Positions 8,971 through 17,542 of a DNA stretch of 64,000 nt are shown here, one piece after another. Origin of the DNA: Tepidiforma thermophila (lineage in GTDB: Bacteria > Chloroflexota > Dehalococcoidia > Tepidiformales > Tepidiformaceae); assembly GCF_002563855.1 (NCBI RefSeq), contig NZ_PDJQ01000001.1:1798001-1862000 (forward strand), read 5' to 3'. The number at the start of each line of letters is the position of its first letter. Within the stretch, counting starts at the first letter, position 1. A program made the position numbers and the translations under genes. The notes under the pieces are model-generated. The model worked only from the letters and a program-made list of their open reading frames with translations, was not told where the DNA came from and did not search any database.

Positions 8971-9603
8971 TCAGCGGGGAGCGCGAGCGGCGATCCGTTC
9001 GGCTACCATCTTGCGCACCGCCGCCACGGCCTCGGCATCGTTCCCGAGGGTATACACGATCGCAATCACCCTCCCCATGCGATACGCATCCGTATACACG
9101 AGGTTCCCCTGTCCGTCCGGCCTGGCGGTTACATAACTTCGTACGCCATCCGCGATGTAGACCGGGGTCCCGTCGGCCTGCGTGGTGCCCGGCCCGAAGA
9201 GGTCGGGAGGGGGATTCCGGAGCGCATCGGCGATGGCCGCGAATTGCGTCGACGCCGTCTCGGCACTTGGCAGGAGGTTCACCTCGACCCGCACGCTCGA
9301 AACGCCCGGCTTGCTGCCGGCGAAGACGGCGAGGTACGCGTCCTGTTCCGGTGTCAGCGAGGGCAACTTCCCTTTGGTATCTGCCCGGAAGCCGGCATCG
9401 GTAAGGTCGGGGATGAGCTCAGCAGCGGAGGTGACCGGCGGCGAAGGCGCATCCTCCTTGCCGCCGCATCCTGCCGCGAGCCCGAGACTCAGGAAAATGA
9501 CAATCGCGGCAGCGAGGCAAACTGCAAGATGATGTCGGCTGCCTGCCCCGGCGAGATGCGGTCGGTGCTGATGCAGAGGTCGTAGGTGCTCGGAGTCAAC
9601 CAT
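8971..9603 (-). CDS. exported lipoprotein, unknown function
   Basis: Predicted lipoprotein. A hydrophobic stretch (LAVCLAAAIVIFLSLG) runs into the lipobox LAAGC, followed by a charged linker and a ~150-residue soluble domain (VSSVRVEVNLLPSAETASTQFAAIADAL). The only ATG that includes the signal peptide is at 9603. That makes the gene overlap the end of the cytidylate-kinase-like gene by 115 bases in another frame. No GTG, TTG or ATG occurs between that ATG and the hydrophobic core. The mature domain is not recognised; it could be a substrate-sensing or envelope protein. Confidence 0.65.
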   Translation of the reverse strand: MVDSEHLRPLHQHRPHLAGAGSRHHLAVCLAAAIVIFLSLGLAAGCGGKEDAPSPPVTSAAELIPDLTDAGFRADTKGKLPSLTPEQDAYLAVFAGSKPGVSSVRVEVNLLPSAETASTQFAAIADALRNPPPDLFGPGTTQADGTPVYIADGVRSYVTARPDGQGNLVYTDAYRMGRVIAIVYTLGNDAEAVAAVRKMVAERIAARAPR

Positions 9604-10139
9604 CCCGTGTCGTAGAAGCGGCGGAAGTAGTCGAGCCGCTCAGTATCGGTCCTTTCGATGATTTTGAGCGCCTCCTTTTCGTCGACGCCCATGCCCGCCA
9701 TGATGCGCCGTGCGCGGAATTTGGGCGAGCCCGTCACCAGGACCCTGACGGTATCTGGCCGTTCGCGAAGGATGACCTGCGCAGCGTGGCCGACGATCAC
9801 GCAGCTGCCGCGCTCGGCGAGGTCGCGAATCACGTCCTCCAGGAAGCGGCGGTAGTCTGCGGAGGTGTAGAGCGGGCTCGTGGCCAGCGGAACCGGGTCA
9901 GCCCAGCCGGCGGCAGGCATCGCCGGGTTGCGGGCGAGCGCCTCGAGGATGCGCGTGAGGAGGGAGGGGCTGTGTTCCGCCTCAGAGACGGTCTCCGGTG
10001 AGACGCCAGCCTCAGCCGCCGCTTCCTGGATGACCTGGTAGTCGACATATCGGAAGCCCAGGCGGCTGGCAACTGCCTGCGCGACCTCTTCGCCCGCAGT
10101 CCCAACCTGCCGCGAGATAGAAACGACGCGTGTCGACAT
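9489..10139 (-). CDS. cytidylate kinase-like family protein
   Basis: A 216-residue P-loop-type protein of the Cytidylate_kin2 group. The N-terminus VVSISRQVGTAGEEVAQAVA replaces a textbook Walker A, as is usual in this family. CVIVGHAAQVILRE and VRVLVTGSPKFRARRIM give the nucleotide-binding core and Arg-rich lid, and RRFYDTGWLTPSTYDLCIST is a family hallmark near the C-terminus. It is probably a nucleoside-monophosphate kinase paralogue; the true phosphate acceptor is not known for this branch. ATG 10139 fits the family start. Its 3' end overlaps the lipoprotein gene. Confidence 0.85.
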   Translation of the reverse strand: MSTRVVSISRQVGTAGEEVAQAVASRLGFRYVDYQVIQEAAAEAGVSPETVSEAEHSPSLLTRILEALARNPAMPAAGWADPVPLATSPLYTSADYRRFLEDVIRDLAERGSCVIVGHAAQVILRERPDTVRVLVTGSPKFRARRIMAGMGVDEKEALKIIERTDTERLDYFRRFYDTGWLTPSTYDLCISTDRISPGQAADIILQFASLPRLSFS

Positions 10140-10205
10140 CGACGAACCCCCGCGAGGTGGTCGTGGCGGGCCATTGTAGCGCGGCGCCGTTGCCCCGAAC
10201 GTGCA

Positions 10206-10232
10206 AAGGGGGCCGCCTTGGCCGGCCCCCTT
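10206..10232 (-). terminator. hairpin terminator after the HD-GYP gene
   Basis: AAGGGGGCCG (10206-10215) pairs with CGGCCCCCTT (10223-10232), a 10-bp stem with a 7-base loop. On the minus strand the stem is followed by a short T run before GCAC. It lies just past the HD-GYP stop codon at 10272. Confidence 0.5.
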
Positions 10233-10271
10233 GCTGCGGGAGGTGCCCCTGCGGACGGGTTGGCGCCCGTC

Positions 10272-11618
10272 TCAGGCGTCGAACGGCCCCGCCACGCTTT
10301 CGAAGCGGGCGAGGAGGTAGGAGTCGAAACGGTTGCCGGCGAGTCCGCGCATGATTTCAAACGCCTCGGAACGCGGGAGGGCGCGGCGGTATGGGCGGTC
10401 GTTGGTCAGGGCATCGAAGGTTTCGCACATGCCGATAATCTGGGCTTCGACCGGCACCTCGCTTCCCTCCAGCATGCCCGGGTAGCCCTTACCGTCGACG
10501 CGTTCATGGTGGCAGCCGACCCACCAGGCTGCGGCGCCGAGCCCGGGGATTTCCCCGAGAATGTCCCGGGCATAGATGGGGTGCATCTGGACAGCTGACA
10601 TCTCATCGATGCTGAGGATATCTGGCTTCCGCAGGTACCGTGCCGGCACCCCGAGCGTCCCAATGTCGTGGAGCAGGGTGGCCACCTTCACGAGGTCGGC
10701 GCGGCGCTCGGTCATGTCGCAGTGAAGCGCGACCCGCCGGGCCATGTCCGCGATCCGCCGCCCCGACCCCTCTTCCCGCCCATTTCGCACATCCACAACG
10801 TCGCTCAGGACGCCCAGGAATTCGAACAGCTCATCGCGCCCGAGCACACCGCCGTAGTTCAGCGCCATCAACCCGGCGCCGAGATCGTTGTCGTACAGTC
10901 CCATCCAGAAGTCGTCCCGGGTGGCCAGCTCGGCCATGCGGTGGGCCAGCTCCGGGTCGAGTTCCCGCCCGGCCATGTCGCGCACGAGCGCCGGGCCGCT
11001 CCTGCGGAGCGCGAGCGGCGGCGCATCGCCGTCAAGCAGCGTCTCGAAGCGGTCGGCCAGGGCGACGATTCGGCTGACCAGCGGTGCGGCATCGCCCCGG
11101 AGCGCCCCTGGCCTGCCGGAGCCGTCCCAGCAATCGTGGTGACCGAGCACGGCCGCGGCGACGGGCTCCGAGAAGCCCATGCGGCGCGCCACGGCTGCTC
11201 CCGTTTCGCAGTGCCTGGCGATTGTCTCAATAATCTCGGACCAGCCGCCGCTCGACGGCCGCACGAGCACCTCGGCGCTGCTCCGGCCATTCCGCGCCCA
11301 GCGCGTCGCCACCGGCGCAGCCTGAATGCTGACCGGGTCGAGCACCGACATCCCGACGTCGTGGAGCAGGCAGCCGAAATACACCTCCTCGATGCGCGCC
11401 GGTTCGAGCCCGAGGTCGCTGGCGAGGTAGACGCCGATGTAGGCGACCCGCTGGGCGTGCCCCGGCTTCCTCCCCTCGGCCAGGTCGAACGCGCGGCTGA
11501 GGGCTCCAAGAATGGTCCCCCGGCTGAGCCGGGGGACCCCGGAGAGGCCGGTGTCTTCGTAGAGCGACGGATCGAGAAAGTCCGCCTTGACCGTCTGGAT
11601 CTGCGCTTTGGAAGCCAT
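10272..11618 (-). CDS. tandem HD / HD-GYP domain phosphodiesterase
   Basis: A 448-residue cytoplasmic protein with two HD-type metal-dependent phosphohydrolase domains. The first (residues ~50-200) has LLHDVGMS and GHHDCWDGSGRPG, where the GYP triad is changed to GRP. The second (~280-430) has the full HD-GYP set: LLHDIGTLGVPARYLRKPD, HPIYARDILG, HHERVDGKGYP and FDALTNDRPYR. HD-GYP enzymes hydrolyse cyclic di-GMP. The first domain may be regulatory or use another substrate. No receiver or PAS domain is present. ATG 11618 starts the conserved protein. It is divergent from the CBS gene at 11883. Confidence 0.88.
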   Translation of the reverse strand: MASKAQIQTVKADFLDPSLYEDTGLSGVPRLSRGTILGALSRAFDLAEGRKPGHAQRVAYIGVYLASDLGLEPARIEEVYFGCLLHDVGMSVLDPVSIQAAPVATRWARNGRSSAEVLVRPSSGGWSEIIETIARHCETGAAVARRMGFSEPVAAAVLGHHDCWDGSGRPGALRGDAAPLVSRIVALADRFETLLDGDAPPLALRRSGPALVRDMAGRELDPELAHRMAELATRDDFWMGLYDNDLGAGLMALNYGGVLGRDELFEFLGVLSDVVDVRNGREEGSGRRIADMARRVALHCDMTERRADLVKVATLLHDIGTLGVPARYLRKPDILSIDEMSAVQMHPIYARDILGEIPGLGAAAWWVGCHHERVDGKGYPGMLEGSEVPVEAQIIGMCETFDALTNDRPYRRALPRSEAFEIMRGLAGNRFDSYLLARFESVAGPFDA

Positions 11619-11785
11619 GATTCCCCGTGTCCCGCAGGTAGCAGGGCGTATTCGGAATATCGGCCCCGGGAACGGGGCGCTGCAGGGACGGCCCGGTGAC
11701 GTCCCGGAGAAATAGGGAAGAGTCGTACGGGCTATCGGGGGTGCCGACGTTCGCCGCCCTGGAATCGCGCGGGGGCTTGCTCTGC

Positions 11786-11805
11786 ACGCGTTTGCGAAAG
11801 CGCGT
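11786..11805. promoter_or_regulatory. imperfect dyad in the divergent HD-GYP/CBS spacer
   Basis: ACGCG (11786-11790) and CGCGT (11801-11805) flank TTT...AAA, giving a dyad of about eight paired positions in the 264-bp divergent spacer. It could be an operator for either gene. No clear -35/-10 pair was found with normal spacing. Confidence 0.22.
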
Positions 11806-11882
11806 AGACTTGAAGTAACGCGCACGGTGTGCCTTCGCGTCCGCCGGTCCGCACAAACCTATCCAGGCGAACGACAGCGCAG

Positions 11883-12356
11883 ATGGATCGCACCCGGCTC
11901 AGCCGGTTCGTCAACCAACGCCTCTCCGAGCTGACCCTCAGCGAGCCAGCCACCGTTTCGCCATTCATTCCCGTCCGGAAGGCCGTCGAGACCATGAACC
12001 GACTGGGGACGTCCTGCGTCCTCGCTGTGGAGCAGGGTCAACTCCAGGGGATCTTCACGGAACGCGACGTCCTTACGAAATGCATGGTGGATGGGTTCGA
12101 CTGGGACCAGCCGCTCAGTGCTTCGGTGCTCACGAAGCAGCCCCGGGTGATTGCCTCCACAGGGACGGTGGCCGAAGCAATCGCCCTGATGCAGCAGCAC
12201 CACTACCGGAATCTGCCTGTGGTGGAAGGCAACTGGGTTGTGGGGGTGCTGCGGCTGGGCGACCTCCTGCGAGACCTCGCCGAGGCATACCCCGAAGACG
12301 TCCTGAACCTGCCTCCTCGCCCTCACCAGGTGATGGAGCAACCAGAGGGTGGATAG
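11883..12356 (+). CDS. CBS-domain pair protein upstream of korAB
   Basis: A 157-residue protein made of one Bateman module. CBS1 is at ~20-75 (VRKAVETMNRLGTSCVLAVEQGQLQGIFTERDVL, written here in parts: VRKAVETMNRLGTS, GIFTERDVL) and CBS2 is at ~85-140 (VAEAIALMQQHHYRNLPVV, GVLRLGDLL). Such modules bind adenylates and sense energy charge. It ends 12 bases before korA on the same strand, so probably belongs to that operon. ATG 11883 is preferred over GTG 11829. No catalytic domain is attached, which suggests a stand-alone regulator of the neighbouring enzyme. Confidence 0.82.
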   Translation: MDRTRLSRFVNQRLSELTLSEPATVSPFIPVRKAVETMNRLGTSCVLAVEQGQLQGIFTERDVLTKCMVDGFDWDQPLSASVLTKQPRVIASTGTVAEAIALMQQHHYRNLPVVEGNWVVGVLRLGDLLRDLAEAYPEDVLNLPPRPHQVMEQPEGG

Positions 12357-12368
12357 AAGCAGAGACCC

Positions 12369-14279
12369 ATGACTACTGAAGCGCAGCTCAAGCCCGAACA
12401 CCAGATTGAAGAGCTCGAACGTGTCACCATCCGCTTCGCCGGCGACTCCGGCGACGGCATGCAGCTGACCGGCACCCAGTTCACCCGGACCGCGGCCGTC
12501 TTCGGAAACGACCTCGCAACCCTTCCCGACTTTCCGGCGGAGATCCGTGCTCCCGCCGGCTCCCTCCCCGGCGTCTCCGGCTTCCAGATCTCGTTCGCAA
12601 GCACCGAAATTTACACCCCGGGTGACCGCCCCGACGTTCTCGTCGCGATGAACCCGGCCGCCCTCAAAACGAACCTCGGCGACCTGAAGCCTGGCGGCCT
12701 TCTCATTGTGGACAAGGACGAGTTCGAGCCGACGAACCTCAAGAAGGCGGCCTACGAAACGAACCCGCTTGAGGACGGCTCGCTCAACGGCTACCAGGTC
12801 GTCCCGATCTCGATCACACGGCAGAACGAACTGGCGCTCGAGGGACTGCCGCTGAGCGCCAAGGACAAGTTCCGTTGCCGCAACTTCTACGCGCTTGGGC
12901 TCGTCCTCTGGCTGTACGGCCGCACACTGGATACCACCATCAAGTGGGCGACCGAACAGTTCAAGCGGCGTCCCGATATCCTCGAAGCAAACCTGCGCGC
13001 GCTCCGGGCCGGATATAACTTCGGCGAGACAACCGAACTGTTCCGCGTCCAGTACCGCGTACCTCCCGCCAAGGTCCCGCCCGGCGTTTACCGGCACATC
13101 AGCGGGAACGAAGCTACAGCCCTCGGGTTTGTCGCGGCTTCAGTCCTGAGCGGTCTGCCGCTCTTCTATGCGAGCTATCCGATCACCCCGGCCAGCGACA
13201 TCCTCCACGAGCTCTCCAAGCTGAAGAACTTTGGCATCAAGACGTTCCAGGCCGAGGACGAGATTGCCGCCATCGGCGCGGCCATCGGCGCGGCCTACGG
13301 CGGGCACCTCGGGCTGACGGGTACGAGCGGCCCCGGCCTCGCCCTCAAGAGCGAAGCGCTCAATCTCGCTGTCATGACCGAGCTCCCGATTGTCGTCATT
13401 GATGTTCAGCGGGCCGGTCCGTCCACGGGTATGCCGACCAAGACCGAGCAGGCCGACCTGCTCCAGGCGATGTTCGGCCGCAACGGTGACAGCTACGTGG
13501 CAATCGTCGCGCCCTGCACGCCCTCGGACTGCTTCTACATGGCGATTGAGGCCTTCCGGATCGCGCTGAAGTACATGGTGCCGGTCGTGTTCCTGAGCGA
13601 CGGGTACCTCGGCAACGGCTCGGAGCCGTGGCGCATCCCCGATATCTCTGAGCTGCCGAAAATCGAATGGCACTATGCCGAACCGCAGGACGGGAAGTTC
13701 AATCCGTACCTGCGCGATCCGAAGACCCTCGCCCGGCCGTGGGCCGTCCCCGGCCAGCGTGGACTCGAGCACCGTATTGGCGGCCTTGAAAAATCCGGGG
13801 AAACGGGCGACATCAGCTACGACCCCCGCAACCACCATGAAATGACGCTCGCCCGCAAGGGCAAGGTCGAGCGCATCGTGCAGGATATCCCGCCGCTGGA
13901 GGTGACCGGCCCCGAGGAGGGCGACCTGCTCGTGCTCGGGTGGGGCGGCACGTACGGCTCAATCACCAGCGCGTGCGACAACGCCCGCAAGCGCGGCCTC
14001 AGCGTCGCCTCGGCACACCTTCGGTATCTCAATCCCTTCCCGGGCAACCTCGGCGATGTGCTCAAGCGCTACCGAAAGGTGCTCATCCCCGAGCTGAACA
14101 CCGGGCAGCTCGCGCTCCTCATCCGGGGGCGCTACCTGGTTGACGCCATCCCCTTCAACAAAATCTCAGGTCAGCCGTTCAAAATCGCCGAAATCGAAGG
14201 CAAAATCGACGAAGTGCTCGGCCTGCGCGACGAATATGTTCTCGAGTTCACCCGCAGTGCCGGGGTAAGTGGAGGCTGA
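12369..14279 (+). CDS. korA: 2-oxoacid:acceptor oxidoreductase, fused gamma-alpha subunit
   Basis: A 636-residue subunit of a ferredoxin-linked 2-oxoacid oxidoreductase, most like 2-oxoglutarate synthase. The N-terminal ~190 residues are the gamma domain (RFAGDSGDGMQLTG; PDFPAEIRAPAGSLPGVSGF). The alpha domain follows from ~230 (YPITPASDILHEL; QAEDEIAAIGAAIGAAYGG; GTSGPGLALKSEALNLAVM), and domain II/III runs to the end. The reaction is 2-oxoacid + CoA + oxidised ferredoxin to acyl-CoA + CO2. It is followed by korB one base after the stop codon. Enzymes of this form serve the oxidative or reductive TCA branch. Confidence 0.94.
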   Translation: MTTEAQLKPEHQIEELERVTIRFAGDSGDGMQLTGTQFTRTAAVFGNDLATLPDFPAEIRAPAGSLPGVSGFQISFASTEIYTPGDRPDVLVAMNPAALKTNLGDLKPGGLLIVDKDEFEPTNLKKAAYETNPLEDGSLNGYQVVPISITRQNELALEGLPLSAKDKFRCRNFYALGLVLWLYGRTLDTTIKWATEQFKRRPDILEANLRALRAGYNFGETTELFRVQYRVPPAKVPPGVYRHISGNEATALGFVAASVLSGLPLFYASYPITPASDILHELSKLKNFGIKTFQAEDEIAAIGAAIGAAYGGHLGLTGTSGPGLALKSEALNLAVMTELPIVVIDVQRAGPSTGMPTKTEQADLLQAMFGRNGDSYVAIVAPCTPSDCFYMAIEAFRIALKYMVPVVFLSDGYLGNGSEPWRIPDISELPKIEWHYAEPQDGKFNPYLRDPKTLARPWAVPGQRGLEHRIGGLEKSGETGDISYDPRNHHEMTLARKGKVERIVQDIPPLEVTGPEEGDLLVLGWGGTYGSITSACDNARKRGLSVASAHLRYLNPFPGNLGDVLKRYRKVLIPELNTGQLALLIRGRYLVDAIPFNKISGQPFKIAEIEGKIDEVLGLRDEYVLEFTRSAGVSGG

Positions 14280-14280
14280 C

Positions 14281-15321
14281 ATGACCGCACCAACCGCTCC
14301 CAACGACGGCCTGATTTCGCCCGACCTCCCGGTCCTGACCCGCAAGGATTTCGTCACCGACCAGGAAGTGCGCTGGTGTCCCGGCTGCGGCGACTACTCA
14401 ATCCTCGCCCAGATGCAAAAAATGCTCCCCGAGCTTGGTATCCCGCGGGAGCAGATCGTCTTCATCAGCGGGATTGGCTGCTCCAGCCGGTTCCCGTACT
14501 ACGTCAATACGTACGGTTTCCACAGCATCCACGGCCGCGCCCCGACCATCGCGACGGGCCTGAAGACGGCGCGGCCCGAGCTGACCGTTTTCGTCATCAC
14601 CGGCGACGGCGATGGCTTGAGCATCGGCGGCAACCACCTGCTCCACGCGATGCGGCGGAACGTGGACCTCAACATCATCCTCTTCAACAACCGCATTTAT
14701 GGGCTGACAAAAGGGCAATACTCCCCGACGTCCGAATTCGGGAAGATCACGAAGTCGTCGCCGTACGGCACCACCGAGCGCCCGCTCAACCCTATTCGCA
14801 TTGCACTCGCGGCCGGCGCTACCTTCGTGGCCCGGTCCGTCGATCGGGATACCCGGCATCTCGAGGAAATGCTCTACCGCGCAGCGAAGCACCGCGGCGT
14901 CTCGTTCGTCGAGGTCTACCAGAACTGCAACATCTTCAACGACGGGGCCTTCGCGGCCTTTGCCGAAAAAGAAGTACGGGCCGATCGGATGATTTACCTC
15001 GAGCACGGCAAACCCCTCCGCTTCGGGAAGGAGAACCAACACGGCATTCGGCTGAACGGGTTCACGCCCGAAATCGTCGAGAATGCAACGACCGATGAGG
15101 GCCTGCTTGTTCACGACGCTCACACCGAGAACATCACGCTGGCCAACATCCTCGTCGGCATGGACTACCCCGACTTCCCGGTGCCAATCGGTGTCTTCCG
15201 CGACGTCGATGCACCCACCTTCGACCAGCTCGTCCAGCAGCAGGTCGAGGAGGCGATGGCGAAGGGCAAGGGCTCGCTGGAGGCCGTACTCCGGGCCGGG
15301 GAAACCTGGGTCGTGGAGTAG
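14281..15321 (+). CDS. korB: 2-oxoacid:ferredoxin oxidoreductase, beta subunit
   Basis: A 346-residue thiamine-diphosphate subunit. Near the N-terminus RWCPGCGDYSIL holds two of the [4Fe-4S] Cys residues, with more in GIGCSSRFPYYV. The ThDP/Mg site is GDGDGLSIGGNHLLHAMRRN with NNRIYGLTKGQ after it. A further Cys is in YQNCNIFNDG. ATG 14281 is preceded by a GTGGAGG site; the earlier in-frame codon at 14269 lies inside korA. It pairs with korA to form the complete enzyme. Confidence 0.95.
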   Translation: MTAPTAPNDGLISPDLPVLTRKDFVTDQEVRWCPGCGDYSILAQMQKMLPELGIPREQIVFISGIGCSSRFPYYVNTYGFHSIHGRAPTIATGLKTARPELTVFVITGDGDGLSIGGNHLLHAMRRNVDLNIILFNNRIYGLTKGQYSPTSEFGKITKSSPYGTTERPLNPIRIALAAGATFVARSVDRDTRHLEEMLYRAAKHRGVSFVEVYQNCNIFNDGAFAAFAEKEVRADRMIYLEHGKPLRFGKENQHGIRLNGFTPEIVENATTDEGLLVHDAHTENITLANILVGMDYPDFPVPIGVFRDVDAPTFDQLVQQQVEEAMAKGKGSLEAVLRAGETWVVE

Positions 15322-15356
15322 GTCGTTCTGTAACGCCAGCCGGGGTAATCTGCTAT

Positions 15357-15382
15357 CGTCGGGGCCGAGCTCGGCCCCGACG
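15357..15382. terminator. perfect 26-bp palindrome after korB
   Basis: The half-site CGTCGGGGCCGAG is followed immediately by its exact reverse complement, so the whole 26 bases are self-complementary. It lies between the korB stop (15321) and the zinc-ribbon CBS gene (15414). As RNA it would form a strong hairpin. No T run follows, so it may be an intercistronic stabiliser or an operator instead of a terminator. Confidence 0.45.
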
Positions 15383-15413
15383 CGTGTTATAGGGTCAGGC
15401 GAAGGAGGCGTGA

Positions 15414-15947
15414 ATGATGCCCGGAGAACCGGCGAATGTCATCGTCTGCCCGAGCTGCGGCGCTGAGAACATCGAAGGCGCCGATACCTGCGAGCGCTGC
15501 CTCAGTGACCTCAGCAGCATCGACGTGCCGGAAGGCGCGCAGGTGCTCAAGGAGTCCGACCTGTCGCTCCCAATCGGGGCTGTCCGCTGGAGCAAGGCAT
15601 TGCTTGTCCAGGCGACCGCCACCGTCCGCGAGGCCGTGCAGCTTATGCAGCGCGAACGGGCCGGCGCCGTCGTTGTCATGAACGGCCTGTCGATCGCCGG
15701 CATCTTCACCGACCGTGACGTGCTCAGGAAGGTGGCCCCCGACCCCTCCGTGCTCGACCGCCCAGTCTCCGACGTCATGACGCCCGACCCGGTCGTCCTG
15801 CGAGAGGACGACATGATGGCCTACGCACTGAACAAAATGGGCGTCGGCGGCTTTCGCCACATTCCCATCGTGCGCGGCGACACGGTCATCGGCATGCTCA
15901 CGGGCCGGGACGTCCTGAACTGGGTGATGGGCCGCTACTTCGACTGA
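15414..15947 (+). CDS. zinc-ribbon plus CBS-pair protein
   Basis: A 177-residue protein. The N-terminus is a two-Cys-pair zinc ribbon (CPSCGAENIEGADTCERC), joined by a linker (residues ~30-55) to a Bateman module: CBS1 VREAVQLMQRERAGAVVVM with GIFTDRDVLRKV, and CBS2 MMAYALNKMGVGGFRHIPIV with GMLTGRDVLNWV. The start is ATG 15414 or 15417 with GGAGG upstream. It is the second CBS protein beside korAB. A nucleotide-sensing partner of that enzyme is inferred from position; no catalytic domain is visible. Confidence 0.85.
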   Translation: MMPGEPANVIVCPSCGAENIEGADTCERCLSDLSSIDVPEGAQVLKESDLSLPIGAVRWSKALLVQATATVREAVQLMQRERAGAVVVMNGLSIAGIFTDRDVLRKVAPDPSVLDRPVSDVMTPDPVVLREDDMMAYALNKMGVGGFRHIPIVRGDTVIGMLTGRDVLNWVMGRYFD

Positions 15948-16052
15948 CGCGTAACGTTCCGGTCGGTCGATGGAATTATGGCGCTGGCTTATGGCTGAGC
16001 AGGGGCGTATGCTCGAACCATAGCCTCACCCTATCGATGGGGGACGAGTCAT

Positions 16053-16952
16053 ATGGAACTCGCCCAGCTCGAAGCGTTCATTACAGCGGCAGATTGCGGC
16101 AGCTTCAGCCGGGCCGCTGAGCTGCTGAATGTCGCGCAGCCGTCGCTCAGCAACCGCATCCAGGCGCTCGAGCGGGAGGTTGGACAGCCGCTGTTTGAGC
16201 GCATGGGCCGCGGCGTAAAGCTCACTGACGCCGGCCGAGCCTTCCTCCCCTATGCTCAGCGGGTAATGCGGACCCTCAACGACGGACTCATGATGCTCGA
16301 GGGCACCCGCGACGGCACGGCAGGGCGCCTGCTCATCGGCACGGCGCCTGCCGTCGGTACCTACGTCCTCCCGCGGCTCCTCAAGGTCTTCTGCGACACG
16401 CATCCCGGCGTCGATGTCCTCGTGCGCACCGGCCACAGCGACGAGGTCCTCCAGATGGTTCTCGACGACGACGTGCAGGTGGGCCTCGGCCGGCCGATCA
16501 ACCACCCTGATGTCCGCACTGTCGTGCTCTACCGGGATGAGCTGGTCCTCGTCGTCTCGGCTCAGCACCGGTACGCGAAAAAAGGCTCCGTGCGGGTGGA
16601 AGACCTCGCGGAGGACTCCCTCATCCTGTTCGACCGCGACTCCGGCTACTACGGAATGATCATGGGCCTCTTCCGGGACCTCGGCGTGGTCCCGCATCAG
16701 CAGATGCAGCTCGACTCCATCGAAGCGACGAAGAAGATGGTTGAAGCCAACCTTGGCATCGCCCTGCTCCCTGAGGTCTCCGTCGAGCGCGAAATTCGTC
16801 TCGGGACGCTCCATAAGGTGCACATCGAATCCGCGGAGCCGGTGCAGCGCGATATCGCTGTCATGTATCGCCGAAACAAGCCCCAGTCCGGGCCGATGGC
16901 CGGGTTCCTCGACCTGCTGGGCGAAATCTACGGCGTGCGCCTGCCGCGCTGA
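16053..16952 (+). CDS. LysR-family transcriptional regulator
   Basis: A 299-residue LTTR. The winged-helix DNA-binding domain is at residues 1-60 (QLEAFITAADCGSFSRAAEL, VAQPSLSNRIQALEREVGQPLF). The effector domain starts near 90 (RLLIGTAPAVGTYVLPRLL) and has typical periplasmic-binding-protein folds. The ligand is unknown. It sits on the same strand as a PHP-domain gene two bases downstream, with no divergent partner, which is unusual for LysR regulators. The start is ATG 16053 after GGGGA. Confidence 0.92.
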   Translation: MELAQLEAFITAADCGSFSRAAELLNVAQPSLSNRIQALEREVGQPLFERMGRGVKLTDAGRAFLPYAQRVMRTLNDGLMMLEGTRDGTAGRLLIGTAPAVGTYVLPRLLKVFCDTHPGVDVLVRTGHSDEVLQMVLDDDVQVGLGRPINHPDVRTVVLYRDELVLVVSAQHRYAKKGSVRVEDLAEDSLILFDRDSGYYGMIMGLFRDLGVVPHQQMQLDSIEATKKMVEANLGIALLPEVSVEREIRLGTLHKVHIESAEPVQRDIAVMYRRNKPQSGPMAGFLDLLGEIYGVRLPR

Positions 16953-16954
16953 CG

Positions 16955-17542
16955 ATGCTGGTCGACCTTCACTGCCACACCCGGCCGCGCTCTGCCTGCA
17001 GCGCCCTCGAACCGATCGAGCTGGCCTACCTGGCAGCGGAGCGGGGACTCGATGGCATCTGCCTGACGGAACACGACCGGTCCTGGGCCCACGACGAGCT
17101 GGAGGCCCTCCGGGCTGCGGCGCCGATTGCAGTCTTCCATGCGGTTGAGCTGACTACTGACCTCGGCCACATCCTGGCATTTGGTCTCCCGTCTACGGCC
17201 TTCTCTGCCTCGGCGCGGGAGGTTGCCGCCGTCGCGGAGCAGTGTGGAGCGCTGCTCTATCTTGCTCACCCTGCTCGAGACGGGTTGCTCCGTGTCACCC
17301 GGGAGACGGTGGAGTACTTCGTCTCCGTCGAATCGGTGAACGGTTCAGATTCACGCCTCCAGAACATCGCCGCCGCCGGCCTCGCGAAGGGATTCAGGCT
17401 GCCCGGCATCGGCGGCTCAGATGCGCACACCGCAGACGAGGTCGGGCGGGCTGCGACGCGCTTCGCTGGCCGGCTCACCTCCGACGCCGACCTGCTGGAG
17501 GCGCTTCGCTCCGGTGCGTACGAAGCCCTGCTGCTTGGTTAG
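16955..17542 (+). CDS. PHP-domain metal-dependent phosphoesterase
   Basis: A 195-residue PHP-fold protein. Metal ligands are visible as VDLHCHT (residues 3-9), LTEHDRSW, an Glu in HAVELTTDLGHILAFG, AHPARDG, and GSDAHTADEVG near the C-terminus. Stand-alone members hydrolyse phosphate esters such as 3',5'-nucleoside bisphosphates (Trp operon leader-associated YciV/RNase AM type), but this one is shorter than those at about 280 residues. The start ATG follows the LysR stop by two bases, so the genes are co-transcribed. It converges on the DinB-like gene with a 4-base overlap. Confidence 0.85.
   Translation: MLVDLHCHTRPRSACSALEPIELAYLAAERGLDGICLTEHDRSWAHDELEALRAAAPIAVFHAVELTTDLGHILAFGLPSTAFSASAREVAAVAEQCGALLYLAHPARDGLLRVTRETVEYFVSVESVNGSDSRLQNIAAAGLAKGFRLPGIGGSDAHTADEVGRAATRFAGRLTSDADLLEALRSGAYEALLLG

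Noticed and set aside
7518-9404. A 628-residue plus-strand open frame
   Set aside because: Antisense to the hydrolase and lipoprotein, both with strong motifs.
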